DNA from: Eutrigla gurnardus
Taxonomy: Eukaryota > Chordata > Actinopteri > Perciformes > Triglidae
Direction of reading: 5' to 3'
DNA: 64,000 nucleotides
Assembly: GCA_963514095.1 (NCBI GenBank)
Contig: OY741281.1
Location: 14,784,882 to 14,848,881, forward strand
Of this stretch, positions 35,085 to 47,011 are shown in pieces. The notes beneath the pieces are model-generated. The model made no database searches and was not told the DNA's origin. It was given only the letters and a program-made list of their open reading frames with translations. Positions within the stretch are counted from its first letter, which is position 1, and each line of letters opens with the position of its first letter. The translations under genes and the position numbers were made by a program.

Positions 35085-35735
35085 TAAGACACTAAGACTG
35101 TCCAGCCGTGCTGCATCCCTCTTCATTGAGCTTCCTCCCCAGCACACCACAGTGTAGAAAAGGCCACTACAGACTGGTAGAACATCTGTAGTAACTTTCT
35201 ACAGATGTTGAAGAACCCTAACCTCCTCAGTAAGTACAGCTGGCTCTGCCCTTTCTTGTGGAGAGCATTGATGTTTGCTGTCCAGTCCAGCCCCAGGTAG
35301 GTATATATCCTGACCACCTCCACATGGACCCCGTTGAGGGAGATCGGTTTTAGTTGTGGCTTGTTCCTCTGGAAGTCCACCACCATCTGCTTGGTCTTTG
35401 AGGTGTTCAGCTGCAGATGATTAGACATTAGGCATCACATCACAAAGTCCTCCACCAGGCTCCTGTACTCCCCCTCCTGTCCATTCATGACACAACCAAC
35501 AATCACAGTGTCGTCCGAGTACTTCTGCATGTGGGTGAACAAAAGAGGGGTGAGCACAGTGTCAGATGTGCCGTTCTTCAGTCTGACATACTGCAGTCGG
35601 TCTGTGAGGTTGTCGGTGATCCATCTCACCAGGTCTGAGTCCACACTCATTTCTACTACTTGCTCACAAGGAGTGATGATATTTGTACTCCACATCAGCA
35701 ATCTGGTCAGCCAGGTGTTTACATGACAAACATGC
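35085..35735 (-). mobile_element. LINE fragment, CR1/Rex-like RT with internal deletion
   Basis: Minus-strand peptides in order: LVRWITDNLTDRLQYVRLKN, TVLTPLLFTH, QKYSDDTVIVG (catalytic aspartates of the FADD-like motif), then LQLNTSKTKQMVVDF, YLGLDWTANI, FYQSVVAFSTLWCAG. Sequence is missing between PLLFT and the SDD block, and the frame shifts near 35430. A dead copy. Confidence 0.85.
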
Positions 35736-35739
35736 CCGA

Positions 35740-37561
35740 GGTCAGATGTAAACCCCGACCAGCTTTAAAAGATTTGCAATTCATTTATTAGTGTTTATTA
35801 GTGCTTCATGTTTAATTCAAGACTAGAAGATTCCACTCCCCTCTTGTTTTCCCAAATATTAGTTTAGATTAGAGTTAGTCTTATTGTGCCTGACAAGTGG
35901 AAGGAAGTGTCCGTGTTGTGCTGATCAAGCCATCTTTCAGCGAAGTCTGTTTGCTCTCTGGAGAAGCTCATCCATGTTGTTAGCATGAGAACGAACGTTC
36001 ACCAAATGTACTGACGGGAGCGCAGTTCGAAATTTAGGCTATCCCAGTTAAAGAGCTCTGACATGTTTCCCTCGTCTGTTTCTCCTGCTCATCCCACTGA
36101 GAGATGCTGCTCCTCCATCTGAACGTTCAGTTAAAGTCTTCGGTTGGATGAAATGCAGTGAAAATATGTGACGAGTTACTTGTCAGGAGCTTAAAAGTTC
36201 CTCCGTTGCGAATGGAACCAGAGGAGAGCAGAAAACTGAATAAACAAATAAAATCAGAGCACTTGAGAACGCAACGCTGAGGCTGCAATCCACGACGCTG
36301 TCTTGCATCATGTACATATAAGAATGTATCCACTGTGGGGTGATGTCTTGCATTATGATTGTTTTATTAGAATTTCTTTTTTTGATTTATAAAACTTACT
36401 AACTTACTTTATCTGGACGATCACAGTGGCATCTTTGATTTCAAGTAAATGTCAAATTTGGAATTAGTCTTGTCAAGCAGTGAAAAAAAGATTTCATGCT
36501 CCTTTGTTAGTTTATTTTTAAAAAACAAAAACACTGTTGTTTATTTTGATACGTTGCGTAATTGCTCCATTTGGTAGCTTCATTTGATATACTAATTTAC
36601 TGTTTGTTTATTTGGAATCTTGTATCAACATTTATATTTGCCCATCTCCAAGGAAAGTACAGGCAGATGGTGTGGATACATTTTCTAAAAGTACATTGTT
36701 AAGAAGTACAACCTCACTCTCATGTTTGATTTGGGACGACATAAGAGATACCAGAGTTGCATCTGGTTTCCATATGTTTCTTTCAACCACACCAAAATCT
36801 TTGAATTGTTAATTCAATGTATCTCAACATATTTGCCTTCTGGGTGTCTGAAAGACTGCCTTGTTGCGTGATAAAAGCAAAAAAAATCATTTTCACACTG
36901 AGTATTAACCATTTCTCAGTCATTTTAACCAGCGATAACAATGATGGCTTTGTTCCATTTAGCTGTGCCAGCACCTTCTTCTTGTGTATACAGGGGCCAT
37001 GGGACCAGAACACCTGGATCTGATCTAGATCTCATAAATGGTGTCAATTGAACCTATGTTTGACAAGACAAAGTAAGTGCTTGAAAAGCGTGTGTACATC
37101 GCAAGTCATGGTCTAAAAGTGGAAATAATTATCATAGAAAAATGTGTTTACTTTATGGGAATGAATGTTTCTTTAGTCAAAGGGTTTCAAATAATATTTT
37201 ATGGCGGTACCATGGAGTGCTGCAACATAAAGAATCAAAAACAGCACGATTTTTACTTTTATGTGCACACTTCAATTACTTTTGATGGATCACAGCTTTC
37301 AGCAGAAACTGAAAAATACCACCTTGCTGGACTGTCAAGCCAAACGTGATCCAGATGTTTTTTTTCCCACTATAAGATAACAATTCTTAAATGTGACTTA
37401 TATTATAGTATAATAAAGTATATGAGTACTATTCAAAACAAAAATAACAGATTCTGTGCCTCTTTTGTGAGATGTTGCCACATCATAGTAGGAAAAGCAC
37501 AGGTGTTTCTACTGACATCAACGATGGCTCCACTCTATTCAAGTTTCCCAGTAAGGGGTCG
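35740..37561. other. Non-coding stretch, no gene recognised
   Basis: AT-rich, with small frames on both strands that have no family features. Ends at the target site of the hAT element. Confidence 0.5.
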
Positions 37562-37569
37562 TGTCCAGT

Positions 37570-38279
37570 AAGTGGTGGACAGTAATGGAGTAAATTTACT
37601 TAAGTACTGTACTTAAGTACATATCCAGAGGATTTGTACTTTACTTGAGTATTAGATTTCTTTGGTACTTATTACTCTTACTTGAATACATTTCCATGAC
37701 AAATACTTTTACTTTTACTCAAGTTAATTTCTAGAAAGGCTGAAAAGTACTCGTTACTTTCAGGTCTGCTCTTTTTTTTTTTTAAATACTATTGGACACA
37801 AGCTGTGTTTGTCAAAGAAGGAACCCTATCACAGTGCAGGCTCTCCACTGGGATCTACGTAAAAGCGGAAATACGTAATCCCTCCCCATAAGGATACCGC
37901 CAAAGTAGCCACGCTCTTGACTGTGTTTGTGTTTGTCAACACAAAACCGCGACAATGGCTCAGAGTCTCAGACTGAGTGTGATAATGATCCGGAGGAACT
38001 TTCAGAAAATCCTTGGCCTTATCTGGACTCCATGTTTGAGTTTTACAGAGTAAAAAACATGGACACAGACAAACAGTCATATATTTTCAAATGTGTATTG
38101 TGTTTGCCGAAGGAAAACTACATCTCTGCTTTCAACAACTCCACGTCCAACTTAAAGAAACACGTTGACTTAAGTTAACCAGACTTTCACCATGTTTTTT
38201 TTCTATTTGTCAATGTCATCATGTTGTGAGAATGTGAGTGTGTGTTGATCACAAAAAATACTTTTTGTAGGAAGTGGCG

Positions 38280-38354
<75 letters not shown>

Positions 38355-39034
38355 GTGGTTTGAAACGATGGTCAAATGAAACGCTCTCATAACGTAACGT
38401 TATTTGTTATTAACACTCACCAAACTTTTGTCGACCCCCTTGCTTTGCTTTAGTTAATCCATTTGCCATATTATTGAGAAATGCTGTTCTGGTATAATCC
38501 TGGGGGAATGCTGCTTTTGGGCTGAATAAACTGCATGTATACTTTGTCGTACAACATCCTTGCATGCCTGATTAACAGGCAGGCTCATAGCAGAAGTCAG
38601 AAGAAATGCGTTTGTGATGCAGCAATATTACACCGTAAGATACATTATGTTAATCTAGTCATACTAGTTAAAGGTATATGTATTGTATTATATTTTACTT
38701 ATCTTGTGTGACTGTATAGCGCATAGCAGTGGTTGGTATTTACTGGTGGTGCAGGAAGACATGAACCCCCAAAGCCTTTTTTACACAAATATTTATTAAC
38801 TATGTTAAGCCTAGAACCATTAATTTTATTTGAAATTTACTCTTACTTTTACTTAAAGTAAATTTAAAAGCATGTACTTTTGGATACTTAAGTACCTTTA
38901 AAAGCAAGTACTTTTTTACTCTTACTCGAGTACCATGTCGACTGAGCTACTTTTACTTGTAACGGAGTAAATTTTGACCAGTAGTATTTATACTCTTACT
39001 CAAGTACTGGGGTCGAGTACTCTGTCCATCTCTG
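37570..39034 (+). mobile_element. Non-autonomous hAT transposon with BED-finger remnant
   Basis: 1465 bp flanked by the perfect 8-bp target duplication TGTCCAGT (37562-37569 and 39035-39042), the hAT signature. Ends are AAGTGGTGGACAG and CTGTCCATCTCTG (imperfect TIRs). Subterminal regions are full of ACTTAAGTAC, ACTCAAGTA and related words. A 5' coding remnant (about 37927-38178) has a zinc-finger-BED pattern (FKCVLCLPKE, then NLKKHVD) of a hAT transposase. The rest of the transposase is gone and a (GT)n repeat of about 74 bp sits at 38280-38353. Confidence 0.9.
38280..38353. repeat. (GT)n microsatellite
   Basis: About 37 uninterrupted TG units inside the hAT element. Confidence 0.95.
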
Positions 39035-39042
39035 TGTCCAGT

Positions 39043-40139
39043 CCACCAAAACCAGTTTTTCTCAGCTGAAAACACCAGGCGCTCATCTGAAAACACGCAC
39101 CTGGAAGAGATATAAAGCACTTTGGAGGCGCAGCGTTCTTTCAGCTGAGATGCTGGGGTTGCTATGATACGGAATATCTGCAGAAAGTAAAAATGATTGC
39201 CAGGCCCAGGGTAGAGTACTTGCTCTGGATGAAGATAGAGCTGACACACGTAGGGAGAGAGGACAGACTCGCTGGAGTTCATGAGATTTAAAGTGCAAAG
39301 AAACGGCTGGTACCACTGCTTAGCTCAAGAGCGGAAGTTGGATGGAGGCCGAATCAAGGAGTATTTTCCTGAGAGCAGGACACAGTGCTACGGAAAGTCG
39401 GCCCCTCCATTTCAAGAGACCAATTATCAGGAGGCCATCAGCTCGGAGGAATGTCTCTCCATTTGTCCAAGGTAGCCTATGCGGCACTTAGTGAATTTAA
39501 TATCATTAAATATAGAATAATCAGCTATATTATTCAATTTATAACTTAATTTACCCACTGCAAATGTTTCTGTTTATTTCAGGTATCTGTCAGCAGGAGA
39601 TTCATTCAGATCAACAGCTTTTAGCTACAGGGCACGTTATTGCAGTTGCAAGAACAGTTAAGGATGTGTGAGGTAATGTGGTCTGTCATGGTCCAGGAGC
39701 ACATGCCTTTCCCTGAAGAACACCACTGGAAGAGGATCACAGGAGACTTCATAGGCTCTGAACTTCTCCGACTGCCTGGGAGTAATTGATGAATCAGAAG
39801 GTGCACAGCATCCTTCTACTCATACTTCTGTTTTTTTAACATAGCGGTTTTTAAAAATGCTTCAGTGGACATTGACCCATAGGGATGAGAGTATGCCAGC
39901 ATTATATAAACTGTGAGTTTAAATGTAAAAATATTCAAATTTGAGACAAAATCTTGCATGGGTTTTGATGCTATTGCTGTGAGGGCAAAGGTTTCATGTC
40001 AACATGGGAGGGGACACAAATGAAGGGGGGATCTGCTGGATTGCACCATCTGGGTGAGGAGTAAGTCACTGCCCTAAGCAAGGGGATTCATGCTGGAGGA
40101 TAAAATGCAACGGGAGATTGATGTCAGTTCAATGAGGCA
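39043..40139. other. No confirmed gene; possible stray exon near 39.3 kb
   Basis: A plus-strand frame at 39281-39475 ends near a CCAAG|GTAGCC donor-like word, and a minus-strand frame overlaps 38953-39316. Neither resembles a known family, so I do not call a gene. The remainder is non-coding. Confidence 0.3.
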
Positions 40140-40560
40140 TCAGCAGTGATGCAGGCCTTGTCCCGAATGGTAGGTTGGTGAAGAAGGAGCTGAGCCCGAA
40201 GGCAAAGCTCTCGATTCAGCAGTTAATCCACGTTGAGATCGTCACCTATGGGCATGAGCTTTGGATGGTGACGGTGATGAGCTTCCTCTGCAGGGTGGCT
40301 GGGCTCAGCCTTAGAGATCAGCCGAGGATCTTGGACATCCACAGGGAGCTCAGATTAGAGTAGGTGATCCCTCTCATCGAAAACCAATAAAGGTGGTTTG
40401 GGCATCTGATCAGGATGCCCCTTTGGGGTCTCCCTTTAGAGGTTTTCTGGGCATGTCCAATGGTAAGATCCCCTGGGTTAGATCAAGAAAAAGCTACAGG
40501 GACTATTATGTCCTCTGGCCTGGGAACGCCTTGGGGCCATAGGCTGGAAAACGTTGCTGG
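40140..40560 (+). mobile_element. LINE fragment, RT carboxy-terminal region
   Basis: Plus-strand peptide KKELSPKAKLSI, VTYGHELWMV, MSFLCRVAGLSLRD, then in other frames traces of RMP and LAWERLG. This is the carboxy-terminal block seen in a common fish non-LTR element. Several deletions and frameshifts. Confidence 0.75.
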
Positions 40561-40924
40561 TGAGAGTGATGTCTGATACCCTGCTAACATGTAGGCATGA
40601 CTTGCTCTTCTGTCCTCTCCCGCACCTTTTGTTTGGGGATGTAACCCCTCTGATTTATGTTAATGAACAACGAAAGGCACTTTAATTCATTTATAGAGTC
40701 ATGGACTTTAATAGCTCAAATGTGTTTCAGCAAGTTTTCTGCTCATATTCAAAAACATTCTACTAACTGACACAAAACCCCATCACAGCCTCTCTCTACA
40801 CGAGACAAGGTTTACAGCAGCAACTGTTCATTGCTCTTCATTGGAGGTGGAAAACACTTCTGATCAGGCATATATCTCACCATTGTGGCACAGCAAGTGG
40901 GATTCTTCCTGGAATAGAGACTTA

Positions 40925-41848
40925 GGGCCCTAGTTTCGTAGACCAGCGCAGGGCGGCGCAGGGTGGCGCAGCCGGCGCAGTGCAAGTTTCGACCCGCGCA
41001 GCCTTGCGCACCGTCAGTTTGGCAGTTTGGTAGATCGCCTGCGCCAAGATGGGTGTGGCGGCGCAGCAGGGGGAGGCGTGGCAAAAAGCCTCGCCGAGAC
41101 TGCGCTGAAAGCTCGCCAGCTCCAACCTGGTCTACTTTCGGCGCAAGGCGCAAGGCGTAAATAAAGTCCATTGATTCAATGCAAATCACAGCTGGCGGAT
41201 CGGAAGTTTGGCGGACCGGCGCGCAGTGCGCACACGTCACCGAGACCTCACAGGCAGGTTTCCACAGTTCCAGGCACATTTACATGCAATAAATAATCAC
41301 AACAAACACTATTTAATGCAACTCATTGAATCAACACGTGAATTTATATCTAGATTGTCCCGTCACATCTGACGTCAGATCAAAGGCGGATGGCACGCGT
41401 AACGGAAACTCAGCCTCTCGGACCAAAACATCTCCCTCTCTCTCTCCTGTTTTTTATAATATGGGCATTGTTATTATTATGATACGCGCACACAGCGCGT
41501 GATGAGCGTGGTGGGAGCGGCGGGCGCTGCTTCTGTTATCGGGTTGTCAAGTGACGGATCTTACACTGAACCTCCCCTAACGCATTAAAGGAGAGGAGAG
41601 GAGCTCATTTGATTGGTGAAGATCTGAATCGGCTGTATTAATCCCAGTCCACGCCTCGTCTCCTCCTCGTCTCCCACTCACGCCTTCTTCTCCTCCCTCT
41701 TTCCCACTTGCGCCGGTGGGCGAGACGGGAGGTGTGCCTGCGCGAGCCTGCGCGGTGCACGAAACTTGCAAAGTCCAGGCGGACACCCCGTCGGCGCGGC
41801 GCAGGTGCGCTGAAAGCTGACTGCGCCTGGTCTACGAAACTAGGGCCC
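40925..41848. mobile_element. PIF/Harbinger-like MITE, TTA target duplication
   Basis: 924 bp with nearly perfect terminal inverted repeats GGGCCCTAGTTTCGTAGACC at both ends, flanked by TTA (40922-40924 and 41849-41851), the 3-bp target duplication expected for PIF/Harbinger. The interior is very G+C rich near the ends, with many GGCGCA units, and AT-rich in the middle. No transposase; non-autonomous. Confidence 0.88.
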
Positions 41849-41851
41849 TTA

Positions 41852-43264
41852 GTCCCAAACAGAGCGGTGAGCTCTCTTTTCCTCTGTCTAGCAGCAAGTA
41901 TCATATTAGCACGTGGGCATGAACTCTAAATAGTACACTAATAAAAAAAAAAAGTTGTAATAAAGAAGACTTGAAACGAGCGATTGAGACCATAACCCTC
42001 GTAGGAAAATGTTTAATGAGGTGGTAAATCAGAAGATGCCCTTGTTAATAACAAAATGTGGGCTGTTTCAAATTAAGGTTAATCGCTTCCAGAATTCTGG
42101 TAATGACTATGTTGTTGTTACTTTTGTGTCTTTAATCAACCAAAATAGGTTTGAGAGCAAACTTGCATTTGAACTACATCTCGTGGGCGGGACCTGCAGA
42201 GAAAGAGTAAGACACGTCTCTATTGGCCAGTCTTGGAGTTGGAGTGACAGCTAGGCAACATCCACTGTTAGTTCCATGGGAGAGGGAGTGACAGACCACA
42301 GAGAAGACGGAGCGGGAACACAGAAGACACTGGTGTGTCCTCGTAACAGCAAGAATGCTATATTTGAACTGGCTCTATTGTAATGATATAAGCCTTTTTG
42401 ACGAGAAAATAACCTGATGAATAAACTACTGCTTTAGGTTTCTGAAGTGTGGAAAGGCTAATTCTTGTTTGGTAGCTCAAGCTATGCAAGCATAACGGTC
42501 TTTACTTACTTAACACACAGTGGTTGCAAACTGAATTATGTTATTTGTAACAAAACAAATGGTTTTTGAAAGATTTGCCAACATCCATAAATCATTCCGT
42601 GGCATTTACACCATTTAAATTAGTAAATAACTCTAAATTTTGCGAAGTGCTTTCAGTTTATTTCTACAGGTGGAAACAATTTTAATGTGCATGTTCAGGG
42701 ATGCAGCTGTGAGAGTAAAAACAATAGTAACAATAAAGTGTGGGGTAGTATTGGCAAGAACTTCAGTCCTCTTTCAGCCCTGCGAATGTACAGCTCTGCA
42801 ATTATTCCCAGTGTTTGATCAGTCGAGGTTTGGGCTGATATGTATTGTATTGAATTCTCCTCCGACTGTGATAACCATTCAGAAGATGGTGTGAGCGTTT
42901 TCATATAAGCATTCCCGATAATTCCACTAATAATAACAAGGTGACCATCTGGTTCTACAATCTGATTGTTTTATTAATTGGTAACGCGACACCTTTTTTA
43001 AGTATTAGAAGAAGCAGAAACTATGTGTTGTCCCAATTGGTTCTGTGTTTTGTGTAAAAGACAAAAGCTGGGATTCATTGGAGTGAGATGACTAAGGACT
43101 TTGATCTGCTTTGTTGGTGAGCCAATGCCTCAAATGTTCCAACTTATAAACATGTCAGTTAGTTAGCACAGTTAAAATCTTAATTTTAATTTGATTGACG
43201 ATGAGGGAGACGAGATACAGACATAGCAACCAACAAGTGCATAAACATACTGTAAATTCACAAA
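41852..43264. other. Non-coding stretch, no gene recognised
   Basis: No protein family or terminal repeat recognised. Confidence 0.5.
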
Positions 43265-43322
43265 TACATTTACATTTAGGTCATTTAGCAGACGCTTTTG
43301 TCCAAAGCGACTTACAATAAGT
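43265..43322 (+). repeat. V-SINE-like conserved fish repeat core
   Basis: Contains TCATTTAGCAGACGCTTTTG followed by TCCAAAGCGACTTACA, a core highly repeated across teleost genomes and, to my recollection, shared by V-SINE-type elements. Only the core is clear. Family assignment is from memory. Confidence 0.6.
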
Positions 43323-43799
43323 ACATTTGTCAAAAGAAGGAAACAAAGAAACCACAACGTAATATGTAACGTATACTGTAAATTCACAAATACATGGAGG
43401 CGGGGGAGGGGGGGGGACAAGATAGTGAAAGTATGTACATGAAAGCGTATGTGCTGTACATGCTTTTAGAATATGCAGTGAGTTTAAACAATGTTCATGC
43501 TGGAATGTGGGAACTGTGGTCTACGCTTAGACATTTGTGTAAAATAGTCATAATTAGCATTTTAATTCTTGAGATAAAGTGATCTTTTACCAAGAAAATC
43601 TAATCAGAAATTCGAAGAAATGTGCCACAGGCGCTGCTGTGACATTCAAGAGAACGTGACGTGAGGTCACAGTGACCTTGAACTTTTCTCTCAAACATAT
43701 CGTGCAACAACACGCCTCCTTCTTTAGAGACAACATTAAAAAAAAATAAAAAATCAGACAAGCTGTCAGTATCTCTGTATCAGACAATGGCCCATGTCA

Positions 43800-44200
43800 A
43801 CTTCCTCTAAAAAACAATTCTATCTGCATGACACAATTGGATCCCATCAGCCATAATACCCTAGAGGAGAACGTGCAACGTTTAAGTTCTTCCTCTTGCC
43901 GCCTTGATGTTCTTCCCACAAGATTTCTTTGGAATGCTTTTGATTTCATGGCGTCAGATCTCCTGGAAATAGTCTTCCCCAAAAACACTGAAAACAGCAC
44001 TGATTATGCATCAGCATGCAGAATTATAGGCCCATATCAAACCTCCCATTACTGCATAAAATCACATAAAGAGCTGTTTTTCATCAGCTCACACAAGCCT
44101 GGCTCTAAATAATTGTTATGATGCTCTCATATCTGGATTAAGACCACATCTCAAGAGCTCTCAAAGTCCTAAACAACATCTATTAATACTGCCAGATATC
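43800..44200 (+). mobile_element. LINE fragment, L2-like, region before RT
   Basis: The plus-strand peptide LSSSSCRLDVLPTRFLW, followed by MASDLLEIV, matches the conserved L2-type segment that precedes the RT fingers. Traces of the later segment (SGLRPHL) follow out of frame. A decayed copy. Confidence 0.75.
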
Positions 44201-46604
44201 AGAGTTTACCATCATCTATTACACCGCTAGTTGAAAATGGTGCAAACAGGCGCCGACTGAATTATGACGGACCAACCCCGTATCGGAAAATGTGCTTCAC
44301 GGTGATTGCCCACTTTCGTCGAGAATCAGAGAAAACCAGACCTACCTTCACCTGTAAGCAACATCAGAAACATTTCAGTATATGATCCAAAGAATGGCCA
44401 GTATTTCCCTTATATTCGTGTGCTGCTGCTAAAATGACACACAATCATTCATATGCTCGAAGCAGCTGGAAGACCTGCCCTCCACACCACGTGCCTCTCT
44501 GGCCTGGACCTGGCAGGTGAAGTCATGTTCTACCTTCTGAACTGAAATTCTCTGCGATGTATCTGACTGAGATCTGAGTCCTCGTAAACAGAAGGAGGTT
44601 CTCTCACAGTCGGCAAAAACTTGCCGACTGTGTGAATGCATAAGTCAATAGTCGCATAATGTGACTGCCTCATGATAACAGCACTACTAGATCTGATTGA
44701 TTAATTGAATGTGATAAGTGTGCTGCGGTCCCGGGTTTGAATCCGCCCTGCAGCCCTCTTTTAAAGCGTGTCGTACCTCTCTCTCATCCCTTTCACTCTC
44801 ACGCTGTCCTCCCGCAATTAAAGGCCAAAAATATAACTTTAAAACATTAATGTTATTGTTATATTATGTTATATTATATTTGAAATGTTGCAAGTCATCG
44901 CAAATTGTTAGCAGAGTTGGAAGTTAGTAGGATGCATCCCATAGTAATATAATAAGAGTAGATAATCATATGCAGCCGTGATCATTTAAGCAGTTATTGT
45001 AGATTAAATGAAACACTCTGGACATTATGAAAGGCAAACTTTGATGATGGAAAGCTGGCAGCAGCAGCAGTACTGCTCTATGTAGACAGAGATGCAGCAG
45101 TTCAACAATGTAGCCGCCAAATGCTGCTCACGCAGGGAATATGGATGGGGCATAAGTCAGTAACACCACATCTTTCATGTGGAGCTGTTTTTGGTGCTTT
45201 ATTAGCTGATAGTAATCCTCAGGTTTGGACTTTTGGCCGCCGCCGCTGCCACCGCTGCCGCCACCGCTGCCGCCACCGCTGGAGGTTTAAACTGTTCTGT
45301 TATTGTTATATCCAATGTTGTGGATGCAATAATCAGCCTTGCTATAGCAACACTGACTGTAGTTTTGTACTGAGGACTTGGCTTACCAGGTTCATTCTTC
45401 TTTTTGGTGTATATTCACTTTAACCTTAGAGTGACATCTCTTGGAAATAACAAGATTCACCACCCTTCATTTCGCCGGCCTATGACTGGCCTCTGACAGC
45501 AACATTTGTTATCCATCAACTGAACACCTGGCTTTATCTAATTGTCCGTTTTTACAGCAAAAGCCAGATGAGAACATACATATTTGAAGAAGTCTCATTA
45601 ATTGTTGTTTGTGAAAATGTAAAACATTTCAGTACTCAGAGAAGGATCTCAGTCCATCATGATTTGGGTTTATAGATCATGCGTACTTCTGTTGCTTGAC
45701 TCTGTCAAAACAGTGTAATTCCTCTGGGCTCAAAGGAACCCACAAGAAAAACACAAGAAAAACACTCCCCTATAGTCACTCAAAGTCTCACACAGTGACA
45801 CTTAAAATGCCAGGATGGAAGATAACTGCATTCACTGCTCATCTTCGTCATTACTGACACAGAACGATTTTGTCAAACCACCATTGTTCATACTGCTCGT
45901 GTTTATTTGTCAAATGGAGCAACTTGAGGGAAATACATTACATACAACAATGTGGAAACATCACTCCTCCAGCCTCAGGAATTATGTTTAAAAAGTTCAG
46001 GAACATGTAAAAGGTGAAAGGTCAGTGACCGTGGATAATGATCAATACGTATGGTTAAGCATACTTGCCAACCTCCAGACAACATAGCCTGAATGATGCT
46101 GATTAATTAACTGACTGTCGTGAAAAGAGAGAGGGCAAGGAAGCCATAACTCGCACAAAGGCTCAATCCCCATTTCTACTTGAGACTGTTGTATAATATT
46201 GACAATCAGTTTTTTTCTTCAGTCAAAATGTGTCTCTATGTTAACTCGCTCACTTATGTTTGGTGGTTTATGATGCTTTCCCATAATTTCTCTTTGAACA
46301 TTCCTATTTGATGAACTGGATTCCTGAGATGACACATGCTGTTACAGTTGCAAGAACACAAACATGACTTTGTAAACATGATCAGCAAGTGGTTTAGGTA
46401 TGAAGATATTTTCCATTGTGGTTTTGTATGGTCATAGCTGTGGCTCTGGACTTCCATTTGTTTCAATTGAAAGACACAAGTACACGACATGTCTCTTGTT
46501 ATGCGCCCCATCTCCAGAGGATTTAGTCGATGTGTGAGAAAATGGACGTATCACACAATGAAATGGTGACAATTGGCAACGGTGAATAGGCATTTGAGGT
46601 ATAT
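44201..46604. other. Mostly unassigned; SINE-like and trinucleotide repeats
   Basis: 44722-44830 resembles the 3' part of a tRNA-derived SINE (GGGTTTGAATCC B-box-like, then CTCTCTC and CTGTCCTC before AATTAAAGGC). 45235-45285 is an imperfect CCGCCGCTG-type GC-rich repeat. No gene recognised. Confidence 0.5.
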
Positions 46605-46617
46605 GGTGATCATAAGC

Positions 46618-46998
46618 GGGCTGCACACTGGTGTAGCGGGTAGCACTCTCGCCTCACAGCAAGAGGGTCCCGTGTTCGACTCCCGGGTCGGCCCAGGTTC
46701 CTTCTGTGTGGAGTTTGTGGAGTTCTCCCTGTGTAAGCGTGGGTTCTCTCTGGGTTCTCCGGCTTCCTCCCACAGTCCAAAGACATGCAGGATGGGGATA
46801 GGTTCATTGATCACTCCAAATTGCCCGTAGGTGTGAATGTGAGTGTGAATGGTGGTTTGTCTCTACATGTCAGCCCTGACATGTACACCCTGGCGACCTG
46901 TCCAGGGTGTACCCTGCCTTCGCCCAGTGACAGCTGGGATTGGCTCCAGCCCCCCCGTGACCCTGAATACAGGATAAGTGGTAGACGATGGATGGATG
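46618..46998 (+). mobile_element. tRNA-derived SINE, full length
   Basis: A-box TGGTGTAGCGGGTAGCAC and B-box GTTCGACTCCC are intact at normal spacing, followed by the shared body (TCCCACAGTCCAAAGACATG) and a GATGGATGGATG tail. It is flanked by a perfect 13-bp target duplication, GGTGATCATAAGC (46605-46617 and 46999-47011). The best-preserved copy in the window. Confidence 0.92.
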
Positions 46999-47011
46999 GG
47001 TGATCATAAGC

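Noticed and set aside
37570..39034. Host zinc-finger gene based on the BED-like peptide
   Set aside because: The peptide sits inside a 1465-bp segment with hAT ends and a perfect 8-bp target duplication, so it is transposon debris.
39281..39475. Possible isolated exon with a donor-like end
   Set aside because: No family similarity and no partner exon could be placed in phase.
41577..41929. Overlapping Arg-rich frames on both strands
   Set aside because: They arise from the GGCGCA-rich ends of the Harbinger-like MITE.
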